Positions 8,886 through 18,230 of a stretch of 64,000 nt of DNA are shown piece after piece. Both the position numbers and the translations under genes were made by a program. Each line of letters starts with the position of its first letter. Within the stretch, counting starts at the first letter, position 1. Source of the DNA: Secundilactobacillus similis DSM 23365 = JCM 2765 (lineage in GTDB: Bacteria; Bacillota; Bacilli; Lactobacillales; Lactobacillaceae); assembly GCF_001311075.1 (NCBI RefSeq), contig NZ_BBAD01000006.1:1-64000 (forward strand). The letters run 5' to 3'. The notes beneath the pieces are model-generated. The model had not been told where the DNA came from and searched no databases. It saw only the letters and a list, made by a program, of their open reading frames with translations.

Positions 8886-9523
8886 CGACCTTTGATCCTC
8901 AATTATTAAAGGCCTACTTTGTGTGTGGGTCCCAAGACGTACCAGCCGGCCAGTTTGTGCCGACTGTGAAGGCTGCTTTAGCAGCTGGTATCACGGCGTT
9001 TCAATTTCGCGATAAGGGGCAACGGTCTCAGCTCACCGAAGAGGAACGGGTAGCGACCGCCATAACGTTGCGCAACCTCTGCGCTGATGCGGGCGTGCCG
9101 TTTATCGTGGACGACGACGTTGAATTGGCTCAAATGACCAAGGCCGATGGAATTCACGTTGGCCAATCGGATGAAAAAATTCAGGCCGTTATCCAAGCAG
9201 TGGGTGGTCAAATGTTTATTGGTCTCTCCTGCTCGAATCAAGCCGAAATTTTAGCAGCCAATGCCATTGATGGGATTGACTACTACGGTAGCGGGCCGGT
9301 CTTTCCAACCGGCTCTAAAGCCGACGCTGACCCGGTTATTGGGTTAGCTGGACTCAAACAATTGGTCGGCCTCTCAACCCGACCAATCGTTGGCATCGGT
9401 GGCATCACGGTAACGGACCTTCCCGATGTCATTAAAGCGGGTGCCGCTGGCTCAGCAGTCATCTCGATGATTGCAGCTAGTTCGGATATTGCGATTACCG
9501 TTGGTGCGATGTTAGATGCTTAG
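8882..9523 (+). CDS. thiE: Thiamine phosphate synthase
   Basis: Condenses HMP-PP and thiazole phosphate to thiamine phosphate. It is a 213-residue TIM barrel with QFRDKG, PFIVDDDVELAQ, HVGQSDEKI and the diphosphate-binding GSGPVFPTGSKADADP. Last gene of the TPP-controlled operon. The pathway present is salvage of thiazole and HMP; no thiC, thiG or thiamine transporter occurs in the window. Confidence 0.95.
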   Translation: MTTFDPQLLKAYFVCGSQDVPAGQFVPTVKAALAAGITAFQFRDKGQRSQLTEEERVATAITLRNLCADAGVPFIVDDDVELAQMTKADGIHVGQSDEKIQAVIQAVGGQMFIGLSCSNQAEILAANAIDGIDYYGSGPVFPTGSKADADPVIGLAGLKQLVGLSTRPIVGIGGITVTDLPDVIKAGAAGSAVISMIAASSDIAITVGAMLDA

Positions 9524-9572
9524 TTTTCAACTACACTGTGACTAACACTGACTTTGAATAATAGATATCGTA

Positions 9573-9604
9573 TGGGACTGCCGGTTTTGGTGGTCCTTTT
9601 TGTT
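9573..9604 (+). terminator. Possible terminator of thiMDE
   Basis: Imperfect stem GGGACTGCC / GGTGGTCCT followed by TTTTTG, 50 bases after the thiE stop. Weak. Confidence 0.45.
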
Positions 9605-9609
9605 GTCGT

Positions 9610-9945
9610 TTGTGTCTAGCGTAAGTGTTGAGTGCGATTTGGGTGTTGGCTGTTTGTCATCGCTTCGCTCGCTAAAACTGCATAAAAACCGGCGCTCTCA
9701 GGCTACAAAATTCGGCGCCACTTAGACTGGTATTTCTAGGGTTCTTGAAGTTGTAGAAGTTTGCTAATCACGCGCTTTCTGGCTACCACGCCGAATGGCC
9801 AGATAGGCTTCTGACTTCGTCGAGTCGTGCTGCACGAGACTGAGAGCTGCATGCAAGGTAACATCGGTAAAACCGCCAGGCCCGGGCGCCTTCACCGATG
9901 TTACCTTGCACACTGCTCTCAACCCGTCTCGCTCCGCACACTAAA
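9610..9945 (-). repeat. HVE-B element copy 1
   Basis: Reverse-oriented copy of the longer element type. The end GTTTGTGTCTAGCGTAAGTG and the segment GGTGCGATTTGGGTGT-like through TTGTCATCGCTTCGCTCGC match the right end of the 19954-20275 copy. The hairpin arm is AAGGTAACATCGGT ... ACCGATGTTACCTT around a CCCGGGCG loop. The other end stops at AGTGTGCGGAGCGAGACGGG without its terminal repeat. Confidence 0.7.
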
Positions 9946-9989
9946 AAACACCTTGACATTTCAACCACACGGAATTAAGATTTACTCAT

Positions 9990-10259
9990 CGAAAAGCAAT
10001 TGAATTTTAACAAAGACACGGAAGAAGAGTAGCAACCCACGATTACCCTAGCGAGTCCGGGATGGTGAAAACGGATGGGATTACGGTTGTGAAGATGAGC
10101 TTCGTTGGTTTCGCATTGGTTAACGCTGGTGCGACGGTAGGAACCGTTACCTTCCCGGATATCAATGGGTATCTTGAGACGCGGCAACGCGTGAATAAGG
10201 GTGGTACAGCGAAGTTTTCGCCCCTTACTTGTAGCAATATGAGTAGGGGGCGTTTTTTT
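9990..10259 (+). ncRNA. T-box leader upstream of oppA, probable Met specifier
   Basis: It has a stem I with an AG-bulge region (CCTAGCGAGTCC ... GATGGTGAAAACGG), a 5' AGAGTA S-turn strand, the T-box sequence AAGGGTGGTACAGCG (10196-10210) and a terminator CGCCCCTTACT ... AGTAGGGGGCG plus seven T (10219-10258). If the specifier follows GAA by one base (GTGAAGATGAGC), the codon is AUG (Met); GAU is the alternative reading. It should let transcription continue when the cognate tRNA is uncharged. Confidence 0.82.
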
Positions 10260-10263
10260 GTGT

Positions 10264-10400
10264 AGAGTGCGAAACAAGGCGGTTAGAGACCGGAGCCTAA
10301 GGGACTTTCACCACAAGCCCCGGTTTTTGGGGCTTGTGGTGGAAGTCCCTTAGGTGCAGGTCTCTGCCTCTCCGAACGCGTTTCGGCACGGTAGCCGTAA
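10264..10400 (+). repeat. HVE-A element copy 3, between T-box and oppA
   Basis: Begins GAGTGCG four bases after the T-box terminator tract. It has the left stem AGGCGGTTAGAGACCGG, arm CCTAAGGGACTT with TTGGGG loop, then TCTCTGCCTC and CGCGTTTCGGCACGG. The distal domain is truncated at about 10400. Its position separates the T-box from oppA. Confidence 0.7.
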
Positions 10401-10505
10401 AACACCGAAGTTTAACCGATTAAAATTCAATCTATTCAAATTGCTTTTTCAAACTATTCAAATCAGGTTATTAGGGAAATCAAACCAGAAAAGGGGAACA
10501 TCAGC

Positions 10506-12143
10506 ATGAAACGAAAAACGGTATTCGGCATCACAGCATTAGGGTTAGGGCTGCTATTAAGCGCCTGTGGTCAAACCAGCTCAAGCAACGGTACTCCCAA
10601 AACGGGGACTCAGAGTAAGGCGTTAAAGGTCACGGCCAGTCAGGCGATTGCAACAACCGATCCCAACAAGGCGACTGACATTGTGAGTCAGGCAGCAATT
10701 GCCCAGATTTACGAGGGTCTTTATACAACGAATAAACAGGGGAAGGTTGTTCCCGGTGTTGCCACTAAAATCGCAACGCCAACCAATGGCGGTAAAACCT
10801 ACACGATCACGCTACGTAAGGATGCCAAGTGGTCAAACGGCGAGCCTGTGACGGCACAGGATTTCGTCTACTCACTGCAACGGCAGGTTGATCCAAAGAC
10901 GAAGTCGCAAGAAGCCGGTCACGTGGAAGGAATTGCGAACGCAACGGCGATCAATAACGGTAAAAAAGCGGTTAGCACACTGGGCGCTAAGGCGCTCAAC
11001 AAACATAAGCTCCAAATTACGCTGGCGCAAAAAACACCGTGGTTCAATTCCCGCTTAGCCACCGAGCTTTACCCATTAAATCAAAAGTTTGTTTCAAAAT
11101 ACGGCGAAAAGTACGGCAGCAGTGCCGCCAAAACCCTCAGCAACGGCGCCTACAACATCAAAAACTGGACGGGGAGTAGTGATACTTGGACGTACGCGAA
11201 GAACGGGAAGTATTTCAACGCTAAGGACGTTCGGTTGAAGACGGTTAAGGTGCAAACCGTTAAGGATAACAGTACGGCGCAAAACCTGTTTGCGTCAGGT
11301 GATGTGCAAGTCACAACGGTCACCGGTAACCAAGTTCAGGCGGATAGTACCGGTAAGTTGAAGAAGAACTTGAAGTTGACCAAGTTGAACCGCTTGAATT
11401 TCATCGTTTGGAATTCAAAGCAAAAGGCCACTAACAACACGGCATTACGTAAAGCGGTTAGCTACGCCATTAACCGAAAAGCCTTGGTTAAGAACGTGTT
11501 GAAGGATGGCTCACTGCCATCAAAGAGTGCCATTCCAGAAGGTAACTTCACGAACCCAACCACCGGCAAAGATTTCAACGCCGATACCGGGAACTTGTAC
11601 CCTTACAACTTGAAGAAGGCCAGGCAGTACTGGCAACAAGCCCAACAAGAACTGGGTAAGAAGACCGTCTCAATCGAACTCTTAACTAACGACCAAGACG
11701 TGAACAAATCCGTTGGGGAGTACATTCAAGGGGCCGTTCAACAGAACCTGAAAGGGTTAAAGGTTTCCCTTCGTGCCATTCCGTTGAACAACGAAATCAG
11801 CACCTTCACCAAGGGTGACTTCCAAAGTGGGACGTTAAGCTGGACCAGTGATTTCCAAGATCCAGTGGACTTCTTGAACAAGGCTTCAATCACCAACAGT
11901 ATTAACTTCGGGAAGTTTGACAATAAGTCTTACGAGAAACAAATCGCCACGATTTCGGCGGATAAACAGTCTGCTAAAGATCGTTACCAAACGATGCAGG
12001 CCACGGCCAAGGCTTTGGCTGACAATCAAGGCTTCACGCCACTTTACCAAAGTACTCAAGCGAACTTGATCAGTACCAAAGTCGCCGGCGTGCAACCAAC
12101 GTTGTTGCGTGATACACTTTACCGGTACGCTTATTGGAAATAA
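10506..12143 (+). CDS. oppA: Peptide ABC transporter substrate-binding lipoprotein (OppA family)
   Basis: A 545-residue extracellular binding protein. It has a signal peptide with lipobox LLLSACG (Cys about 21), then an SBP_bac_5 fold: YEGLYTTNKQGKVVPGVA, KDAKWSNGEPVTAQDFVYSLQ, ALRKAVSYAINRKALVKNVL and LSWTSDFQDPVDFLN are typical of OppA/DtpA-like proteins of lactobacilli. AAAAGGGG ribosome site. No permease or ATPase gene follows, so this is an orphan binding protein that would work with a transporter encoded elsewhere. The T-box upstream suggests induction by starvation for one amino acid, plausibly methionine. Confidence 0.92.
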   Translation: MKRKTVFGITALGLGLLLSACGQTSSSNGTPKTGTQSKALKVTASQAIATTDPNKATDIVSQAAIAQIYEGLYTTNKQGKVVPGVATKIATPTNGGKTYTITLRKDAKWSNGEPVTAQDFVYSLQRQVDPKTKSQEAGHVEGIANATAINNGKKAVSTLGAKALNKHKLQITLAQKTPWFNSRLATELYPLNQKFVSKYGEKYGSSAAKTLSNGAYNIKNWTGSSDTWTYAKNGKYFNAKDVRLKTVKVQTVKDNSTAQNLFASGDVQVTTVTGNQVQADSTGKLKKNLKLTKLNRLNFIVWNSKQKATNNTALRKAVSYAINRKALVKNVLKDGSLPSKSAIPEGNFTNPTTGKDFNADTGNLYPYNLKKARQYWQQAQQELGKKTVSIELLTNDQDVNKSVGEYIQGAVQQNLKGLKVSLRAIPLNNEISTFTKGDFQSGTLSWTSDFQDPVDFLNKASITNSINFGKFDNKSYEKQIATISADKQSAKDRYQTMQATAKALADNQGFTPLYQSTQANLISTKVAGVQPTLLRDTLYRYAYWK

Positions 12144-12166
12144 CGGATAAATTGGAGGTAGCTGTG

Positions 12167-12892
12167 ATGAGCAAACAAGTCATTATCGGAATCCCGGCTG
12201 AAAGTCGGGTGTTAGACAATGCTTACCGCAACAGTGTCAATCAGGGGGACGTTGCGGCGGTTGTGAAGGCTGGTGGGGCACCAGTGTTGATTCCAACGCG
12301 AAATCCAGAGTTGGTCACCCGGTACCTTGATATCATCGATGGCCTATTATTACCAGGTGGTCCGGATGTGGCGCCCCGGTTTTACGGTGAAGAACCACTG
12401 CCACAGTTAAGCATGACGGATTCGTTGTTAGACGAAAGCGAACTAACACTGGTTCGAGAAGCCGTTAAGCGTGGAATCCCAATCTTTGGCATTTGCCGGG
12501 GCATTCAGGTGATCAACGTGGCACTGGGCGGTGATTTGTATCAAGATATCGCCACCCAGTTTGGGCACCCAACCTTACAGCATTTTCAAAATGCCGCAAT
12601 GACGCAGGGGACTCACCACGTTGCCATCGATGCTCAGAGTCGGTTAGCAACGATCGTGCAGGCGGATGGGCTGTTGGTGAACAGCCATCATCACCAGTCA
12701 CTTAAGACGGTGGCGTCTCAGCTTAAAGTGACCGCGACTGCCAGCGATGACACGATTGAAGCAGTTGAGAGTGTTGATAATGACCTCATCGTGGCGGTGC
12801 AGTGGCATCCGGAAACCATGTTTGAAGTGGATGCGCAGATGTTGACGTTGTTTGAAGACTTTATTAAACGCGTTGAACGCGCAGTTGATTAA
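12167..12892 (+). CDS. Class I glutamine amidotransferase-like hydrolase (peptidase C26)
   Basis: A gamma-glutamyl-GABA hydrolase (PuuD)-like protein of 241 aa. Catalytic triad: Cys in IFGICRGIQVINVALGG, His and Glu in VQWHPETMF. The LLPGGPDVAPRFYGE motif forms the oxyanion loop and SHHHQSL is typical of the family. The start at 12167 is chosen because GGAGG lies eight bases upstream; the longer frame would overlap oppA. Lying 23 bases after oppA with no terminator between, it is likely co-transcribed, which would fit a role in hydrolysing imported gamma-glutamyl compounds. A paralogue lies at 23129. Confidence 0.88.
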   Translation: MSKQVIIGIPAESRVLDNAYRNSVNQGDVAAVVKAGGAPVLIPTRNPELVTRYLDIIDGLLLPGGPDVAPRFYGEEPLPQLSMTDSLLDESELTLVREAVKRGIPIFGICRGIQVINVALGGDLYQDIATQFGHPTLQHFQNAAMTQGTHHVAIDAQSRLATIVQADGLLVNSHHHQSLKTVASQLKVTATASDDTIEAVESVDNDLIVAVQWHPETMFEVDAQMLTLFEDFIKRVERAVD

Positions 12893-12901
12893 ATGGCATC
12901 A

Positions 12902-12937
12902 TAAAAAGCAGTTAGCCTGGTGGCTAGCTGCTTTTTT
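12902..12937 (+). terminator. Intrinsic terminator after the amidotransferase gene
   Basis: AAAAAGCAGTTAGCC and GGCTAGCTGCTTTTTT around a TGGT loop. Confidence 0.88.
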
Positions 12938-13002
12938 GTTACTGTCAGTTTGCGAAGTGCGATGATTGACTTGAATTGCCGACTTTCGTCTCACATCGCA
13001 CC

Positions 13003-14846
13003 CTATACCCGCGTTGGCAACGATGGCCGGTCAAAGTAGTATCCCTGAAACTGCTGAATGCCCAATGATTGGCAAAAGCGAGTTCCGATTGGTTTTCAAC
13101 GCCCTCCAAGATAAAGGTGATCTTTGCGGTGTTCGCGACTTCGACCCAGAATTTGATTCGGTCTTGGATCCGGGTTAAGGAGTCGGTTCGGCGCAGGTTT
13201 TGCATGGCAAATTTAATCCCATCGATGTAGGGCAACATGTCGCGCACGAGTTCGTAACTGTTGTCGCTACCGACGTCATCGATATAAATCGTGATGCCGC
13301 TCTCGTGGTAGTTTTGACTAATTTCAGCCATCACATCGAGACTAGGAACGTCGATAATTTCAACACCCAGTTCCGGAATCGCAGGTGTTTTTTGGAAAAA
13401 GTCACATAAGACATCGCTAACGTGTGGATCCTGAAACTGGTCGGCGGTGAGGTTTAGGCCAAGCCGGGTGTTAACGTCAGTTTGAAGCACTTTGTTGATC
13501 AGCGCAACTTGCATTTCAACAGAAATAGCGAATTCTGACGGCAAGACCCAGTGTTCGCGATCTTTATCGTATAGCCGGAGTAATAGCTCGTTTCCCCAGA
13601 GAATTGGGTCACCGTCAATAACGGTCATGATCGATTGGGTGAAGAACGTGTGAATATCAGCATCAGTACTTAAATCGTGATCCGTATGCAACGTGTGGCC
13701 GTTGACCGTCACGGCATCTCGGCCGCGCTGCTTACTCTGATAGAGGTTGCTATCGGCGCGTTTGTAGGTGTCGTTGATCGATTGATCTGTTTCAACCACT
13801 TGGGTAACGCCCATTGAAATCGTGACGGAAATTTGATCATCGCCAGACGTAAAGTAACTTTTCCGCACGGCTTGCCAGCAGGCTTCGATGATTGGCAGAG
13901 CCGCATCGATTGATTTGTGAGGGAAGATAATGTTAAATTCTTCGCCACCGGTTCGATAAATGTGGTTCTGCTCACCATGGGTCTCCAGTGTTTGCTTCAA
14001 GGTATCGGCAACGCCCACCAGAACGGTGTTGCCCGCAAGGTGGCCGAACGTATCGTTGACTTGTTTGAAGCGGTCGATATCCAAACTCACCAGCGTTAGT
14101 GGTTGATGTGACTGCCGAGCGTCCTGAAAAAGGCCGGTAGTATCACGTTGGTAGTGCGAGTAGGTTTTGGCGTTAGTTAAACTATCATAGTCGGCCAACT
14201 GTTGAATCTTTTGGGTTTGGATGAGTTCTTGTTGGCGTCGAATCCAGTAGCTGGTAGCTAATGACCCCATCGCCAGAAAAATGGTGATAGCCTGCCCGCG
14301 CAGTAGTGGTGTCATGGGAACGTGGTAGACGTGGTCGGGAATCGTGAGCCAAAATACCAGGGCAATGGTCAACCAAGTTGCCATGGCGGGAAGCCAGTGG
14401 TAGCGGATCTCATCAGTGTAATGACCGATCAGGAGCATCATAAGCAACAAAACACCGTTACCCGCAATCGATGGCGCCATGAACCAGTTGGTGAGGTGGG
14501 TCAGTTGCCAGACGCCGAGGAGAATGGCACACCGAAAGAGGTAGGTCACGGTTGTGTTGTTTCGGGCCAATAGTGGAATGACCAGCACAAATAAACTGAT
14601 GTTAATGAACATGGCGGTATTGCGCCCGCTAATTAAGCCACCGTACTGCATGACACCGCCCACGATAATGGGCAAGAAAAGCCAAGTTCTGCGACGATGG
14701 CGTTTGATTGACGGTGGCAGGTCGTCAGGTTGAAACGCCTGTCGCCAGATGGTGTTGAATAGTTCAACAAACCCCGCAATAAAAAAGTTGGCGACGGTTA
14801 ATTGAACGATCCAAAGACCAAGGAAAACGGTTGTATCAGACTGCAT
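13003..14846 (-). CDS. Membrane GGDEF/EAL cyclic-di-GMP protein, frameshifted near its C-terminus
   Basis: Putative c-di-GMP enzyme of about 614 aa. The N-terminus has 7-8 hydrophobic segments (1-200). The GGDEF domain (about 215-385) has the active-site loop YRTGGEEFNIIF. The EAL domain (about 400-610) keeps ELLLR in place of EALLR, the Asn region LNLTADQF, DD in IDDVGSD (usually DDFGTG) and LEGVE, but IKID is replaced by IKFA, so activity is uncertain. Near 13070 one T is missing from a run: restoring it continues the frame into FCQSLGIQQFQGYYFDRP and a stop at 13003, exactly the expected EAL end. I take the start at 14846, eight bases after AGGTGA. Confidence 0.82.
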
Positions 14847-14911
14847 TGGAGACATCACCTCAATCATTACTTATTCAAGTAGTGTAGCATGAATGACACA
14901 TGGTCGGTAGG

Positions 14912-15319
14912 TTACTTCGTGGTTGATTTAACCTGACCGAGGCCGAACTTCACGTCCTGCATTTTCAGTTCGGCTAATCGTTGCGTGCCCCAGTCGTACA
15001 TCGCGTTCACGATGGGGAGCAGGGTTTCGCCCAGCGGTGTTAGGGCGTAGGAAACCTTGCGGCGTTGGCCGGCTTCTTCGGTTCTGACCACGAGGCCATC
15101 CGCAACCAGTTCCTTCAGTTTTTCAGCAAGTTCTTTGTGTGAAGCGGCGGGTAATAGTTTTTGAAATTCATTGAAGTAGTAGGCACCTTCCTTACCCATG
15201 TGGTAAATCATGTTGATTTTCCACTTGCCGCTAAACATGGACAGGGTAAACTCCTTGGGACAATTGAACGCGCCATCGGCTAACTTTTGTAAAACTTCGT
15301 TACGAACGAGATCGGTCAT
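14912..15319 (-). CDS. HxlR-type winged-helix transcriptional regulator
   Basis: A 135-residue DNA-binding protein. The core 20-115 matches HxlR: a Cys near the N-terminus (FNCPKEFTLSMFSGKWKINMIYHM), recognition helix region ASHKELAEKLKELVADGLVVR, wing RKVSYALTPLGETLLPI. The single N-terminal Cys may sense oxidants or aldehydes as in other HxlR members, which is inference. The start at 15319 is chosen for GAAAGGAAAA upstream. It is divergent from the D-2-hydroxyacid dehydrogenase gene, 265 bp away, and is a natural candidate for its regulator. Confidence 0.85.
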   Translation of the reverse strand: MTDLVRNEVLQKLADGAFNCPKEFTLSMFSGKWKINMIYHMGKEGAYYFNEFQKLLPAASHKELAEKLKELVADGLVVRTEEAGQRRKVSYALTPLGETLLPIVNAMYDWGTQRLAELKMQDVKFGLGQVKSTTK

Positions 15320-15583
15320 GGTGAATTTTCCTTTCAAGAAACTAAGATTTGGGGTCGAGCTAAATCGTTTGATTTTCAGAAATTCGTGCTAAAATCAACG
15401 CATCGTTAAGGTGATTGATAAGCGTACAAACCCGTGAATTTGGTTAGTTGTGAAATAAATATCAATTGCTTTCCAGCGGTATATGACGGGCTTTTGGCAC
15501 GGTTACGAAAAAGTGCGTGATTGAACTTTGAACGATTTAGGACGATAATGAAAGCGTTAACAAAATACTGGAGGTAAAATCTT

Positions 15584-16546
15584 ATGAGCAAAGTATATTT
15601 ATCAGCTAAGTTACCAGAAGTTGCCACTAAAACCCTGACCGATGCCGGTTTGGATGTCAGCGTTTTCGCTGGTGACGGCTTAATTTCTCATGAAGAATTA
15701 CTCAAAAACGTTACGGATGCCGACTTTTTAATCACGCCACTGTCAACTAAAGTGGATAAGGCCATCATTGATGCTGCACCTAAACTGAAGTTAATTGCGA
15801 ACTTCGGTGCCGGGTTCAACAACATTGATACCGCCTACGCAAAGGAAAAGGGTATCCCAGTAACCAACACGCCAGCCGTTTCAACAAACGCCGTGGCTGA
15901 AGTTACCATTGGTTTAATTTTAGCATTAAGTCACCGAATTGTTGAGGGTGATCAAAAGATGCGTCACGAAGGTTTCCCTGGCTGGGCCCCACTTTACTTC
16001 TTGGGCCACGAAATTGCCGGCAAGACCTTAGGGGTTGTTGGTTTGGGCAACATTGGGAGTGACGTTGCGCGCAAGGCCAATGCTTTGGGTATGAACGTTC
16101 AATACTACAAGCCAAACCGCCTGTCAGATCCTGAAGAGCGTTCAATGAAGGTGAAGTATGTTTCATTGGATGAATTGATCAAGACCAGTGACTACATCAG
16201 CATTAACGCCCCACAAACTGCTGACAACCATCACCAATTCGATGCTGACGCCTTTAAGGCCATGAAGTCCACTGCTTCGATCATTAACGTTGGTCGTGGG
16301 CCAATCATTGATGAAGCTGCCTTGCTGGATGCTTTGAAGGCTGGTGAAATCGCTGGGGCTGCTTTGGACGTTTACGAAAAGGAACCCGAAGTTGACGACG
16401 GCTTCAAGACTTTGAAGAACGTTATCTTGACCCCACACGTTGGGAACGCCACTGTTGAAGCGCGTGACGCTATGGCTAACATCGTTGCTGGCAACGTTGT
16501 GCTGGTTAACAAGGGCGAAGCCGCTAAGTTTATCGTTAACAAATAA
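15584..16546 (+). CDS. D-isomer-specific 2-hydroxyacid dehydrogenase
   Basis: NAD(P)-dependent oxidoreductase of 320 aa acting on 2-oxo acids or glyoxylate. Cofactor domain (about 100-285): GKTLGVVGLGNIGSDVA Rossmann motif; the acidic residue normally ending beta-2 is replaced in VQYYKPNR, compatible with NADP preference. Catalytic residues: Arg in INVGRGPII, Glu in YEKEPE, His in LTPHVGNAT. It resembles the phosphoglycerate dehydrogenase-like group rather than D-lactate dehydrogenase. GGAGG ribosome site. Probably controlled with or by the divergent HxlR gene. Confidence 0.9.
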   Translation: MSKVYLSAKLPEVATKTLTDAGLDVSVFAGDGLISHEELLKNVTDADFLITPLSTKVDKAIIDAAPKLKLIANFGAGFNNIDTAYAKEKGIPVTNTPAVSTNAVAEVTIGLILALSHRIVEGDQKMRHEGFPGWAPLYFLGHEIAGKTLGVVGLGNIGSDVARKANALGMNVQYYKPNRLSDPEERSMKVKYVSLDELIKTSDYISINAPQTADNHHQFDADAFKAMKSTASIINVGRGPIIDEAALLDALKAGEIAGAALDVYEKEPEVDDGFKTLKNVILTPHVGNATVEARDAMANIVAGNVVLVNKGEAAKFIVNK

Positions 16547-16560
16547 CGCTTAATCGTACG

Positions 16561-16593
16561 CAAAAAGAGGTCGAGAAATCGACCTCTTTTTTG
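16561..16593. terminator. Intrinsic terminator after the dehydrogenase
   Basis: AAAAAGAGGTCGA / TCGACCTCTTTTTT with a GAAA loop. Confidence 0.88.
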
Positions 16594-16605
16594 TGTTGTA
16601 TGGCT

Positions 16606-16833
16606 TACGCTTGCATGCAGCTCTCAGTCTCGCGCAGCACCATTCGGCGTGGTGGCCAGAAAGCGCGTGGTTGACAAGTTTCTGAAACTTCAAGAACCCT
16701 GGAAATAACAGTTTAAGTGGCGCCGAATTTCGTAGCCTAAACGAGCGCTTTTCGATGCGGCTTTGGCGAGCGAAGCGACGACAAAAAGCCGACACCCAAA
16801 TCGCACCCAGCACTTACGTTGGAATGGCTAAAA
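16606..16833 (+). repeat. HVE-B element copy 2 (left arm deleted)
   Basis: Aligns with 20050-20275: CATGCAGCTCTCAGTCTCGC, AGCACCATTCGGCGTGGTGG, GGCGCCGAATTTCGTAGCC and terminal CAGCACTTACGTTGG. It joins a remnant GGCTTACGCTTG directly to the second arm, so the first arm and loop are deleted. From here to the nudC promoter (16834-17092) I see no convincing gene. Confidence 0.7.
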
Positions 16834-17092
16834 TTGCCGCCCAGAGGAAGTCTTGCTGATAGCTGGTAAGCAATCGTGGTGCGGTTATTAAACGTTGCTT
16901 TGGAACTCGCTTTAACGATACCAGAAACAATGCTGACAGACATGTCGGCTAACAGGAGAACGCTCAACCAATCAAACCTGGTTTTTCGGGTGTGTTTGTT
17001 CGAAACTAAGCATGCTATAATTAGTGTTAAATAACCGTAGCGCGCTATCGCCGATTTGGCGGTGGTCAACGTGATAGAAAGCTGGTAGGCTC

Positions 17093-17917
17093 ATGTTTCA
17101 AGACATCGCACCCAAAGTATTTGACAATCACTATAACCGAAAAACGGCGCCTTCTAAGGACGATTACGTTGTGATTTATCACGATCGAAAGGCCGTTTTG
17201 TATAAGGGTAAACAACTACCGCGCTATAAAGAAGTGACGGCGCAGTGGCACTTTGATTTGGAACAGTATACCTACTTGTTTTCAATCGATCAGTCGCGGT
17301 TTTACTTGATTGAGGATCCGGTGGTCGAGACGACTGATTACCGTTACGAAGACGTTGGGACGTTTCGGCATCTGGATCCCGAATGGTTAGGCTATGCGGG
17401 AGCGACTGCCTGTCACTTAGCGTCATGGTATGCGGCTAACCGGTTCTGTGGCCGTTGTGGTCATCAAATGGGTCGTGAGACTGAAGAACGGGCGCTTAAA
17501 TGCCCGAACTGTCACCGGGAGATTTTTCCCACCATTGCGCCCGCAATTATCGTTGGCGTAACGAATGGCGACCGCTTGTTGTTGACCCGGAATTTGAACG
17601 GTTACCGGCGTCGAACCTTGATTTCCGGCTACGTTGAGGTTGGTGAATCCATGGAAGCTACCGTACAACGAGAAGTGGCTGAAGAAGTGGGCTTAGCAGT
17701 TCATAATATTCGTTACTATGCGAGCCAGCCTTGGGCCTTTTCGGGGTCCGTATTGATGGGCTTCTTTGCGGACTTGAACGAGGAACTTGCGATTCAGTTG
17801 GAGCGAGACGAACTGGCGAACGCGGCTTGGTACGATCGAAAGGATCTGCCAAAGGATGACACAACGTTGAGTCTGACGTGGCGGATGATTGAAGCATTTC
17901 GGCACGCGGAAGTTTAA
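17093..17917 (+). CDS. nudC: NAD(+) diphosphatase / NADH pyrophosphatase
   Basis: Nudix hydrolase cleaving NAD(H) to NMN(H) and AMP; the family also removes NAD caps from RNA. It is 274 aa with an N-terminal domain (1-110), a zinc ribbon with CGRCG ... CPNC (about 121-140), and the Nudix box GYVEVGESMEATVQREVAEE, continuing VGL, followed by the NudC SQPWAFSGSVLMGF motif. All metal-binding glutamates of the box are intact. TATAAT lies about 65 bases upstream. Single gene; the region after it holds a short regulator-like fragment. Confidence 0.93.
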   Translation: MFQDIAPKVFDNHYNRKTAPSKDDYVVIYHDRKAVLYKGKQLPRYKEVTAQWHFDLEQYTYLFSIDQSRFYLIEDPVVETTDYRYEDVGTFRHLDPEWLGYAGATACHLASWYAANRFCGRCGHQMGRETEERALKCPNCHREIFPTIAPAIIVGVTNGDRLLLTRNLNGYRRRTLISGYVEVGESMEATVQREVAEEVGLAVHNIRYYASQPWAFSGSVLMGFFADLNEELAIQLERDELANAAWYDRKDLPKDDTTLSLTWRMIEAFRHAEV

Positions 17918-17925
17918 CGGTTTTA

Positions 17926-18039
17926 ATGCTGGGTGAGATGTTCTATGGTGATGACCGGCCACTAACGCGAGAGCGGTTTGAAAACTTGCTGCAGACGATT
18001 TTGATGCCGGTATTTCGGCAGTATTTGAAACAGCGCTAA
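17926..18039 (+). pseudogene. Possible fragment of a TetR-type regulator C-terminus
   Basis: A 37-codon frame (MLGEMFYGDDRPLTRERFEN...) whose amphipathic helix and LMPVFRQYLKQR end resemble the last helix of TetR regulators. No DNA-binding part is present upstream. It may be a remnant; a genuine small protein cannot be excluded. Confidence 0.25.
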
Positions 18040-18200
18040 TTAAGTGATGAAAGCGGTCTTTAGAACCTTAATTAGAAAATCTAATTATATTTTAATTTTA
18101 GAATAAAAAAACTTTTTTTCAGTGATTTTAACGGGTGACAAACCAGCGAAATAATAACGTTTGTAGACTATTCCAAATTAATGTTCGTTATTCCTACCCC

Positions 18201-18228
18201 TTGCATTTTAAAAATATTAAAGTAGAAT
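18201..18228 (+). promoter_or_regulatory. Promoter of the T-box/permease transcript
   Basis: TTGCAT and TAGAAT separated by 16 bases, immediately upstream of the T-box leader. Confidence 0.55.
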
Positions 18229-18230
18229 GT

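Noticed and set aside
16737-17069. 110-codon minus-strand frame upstream of nudC
   Set aside because: Part lies within HVE-B copy 2 and crosses the element end. The remaining 75 codons look weakly protein-like but match no family; at most a gene remnant.
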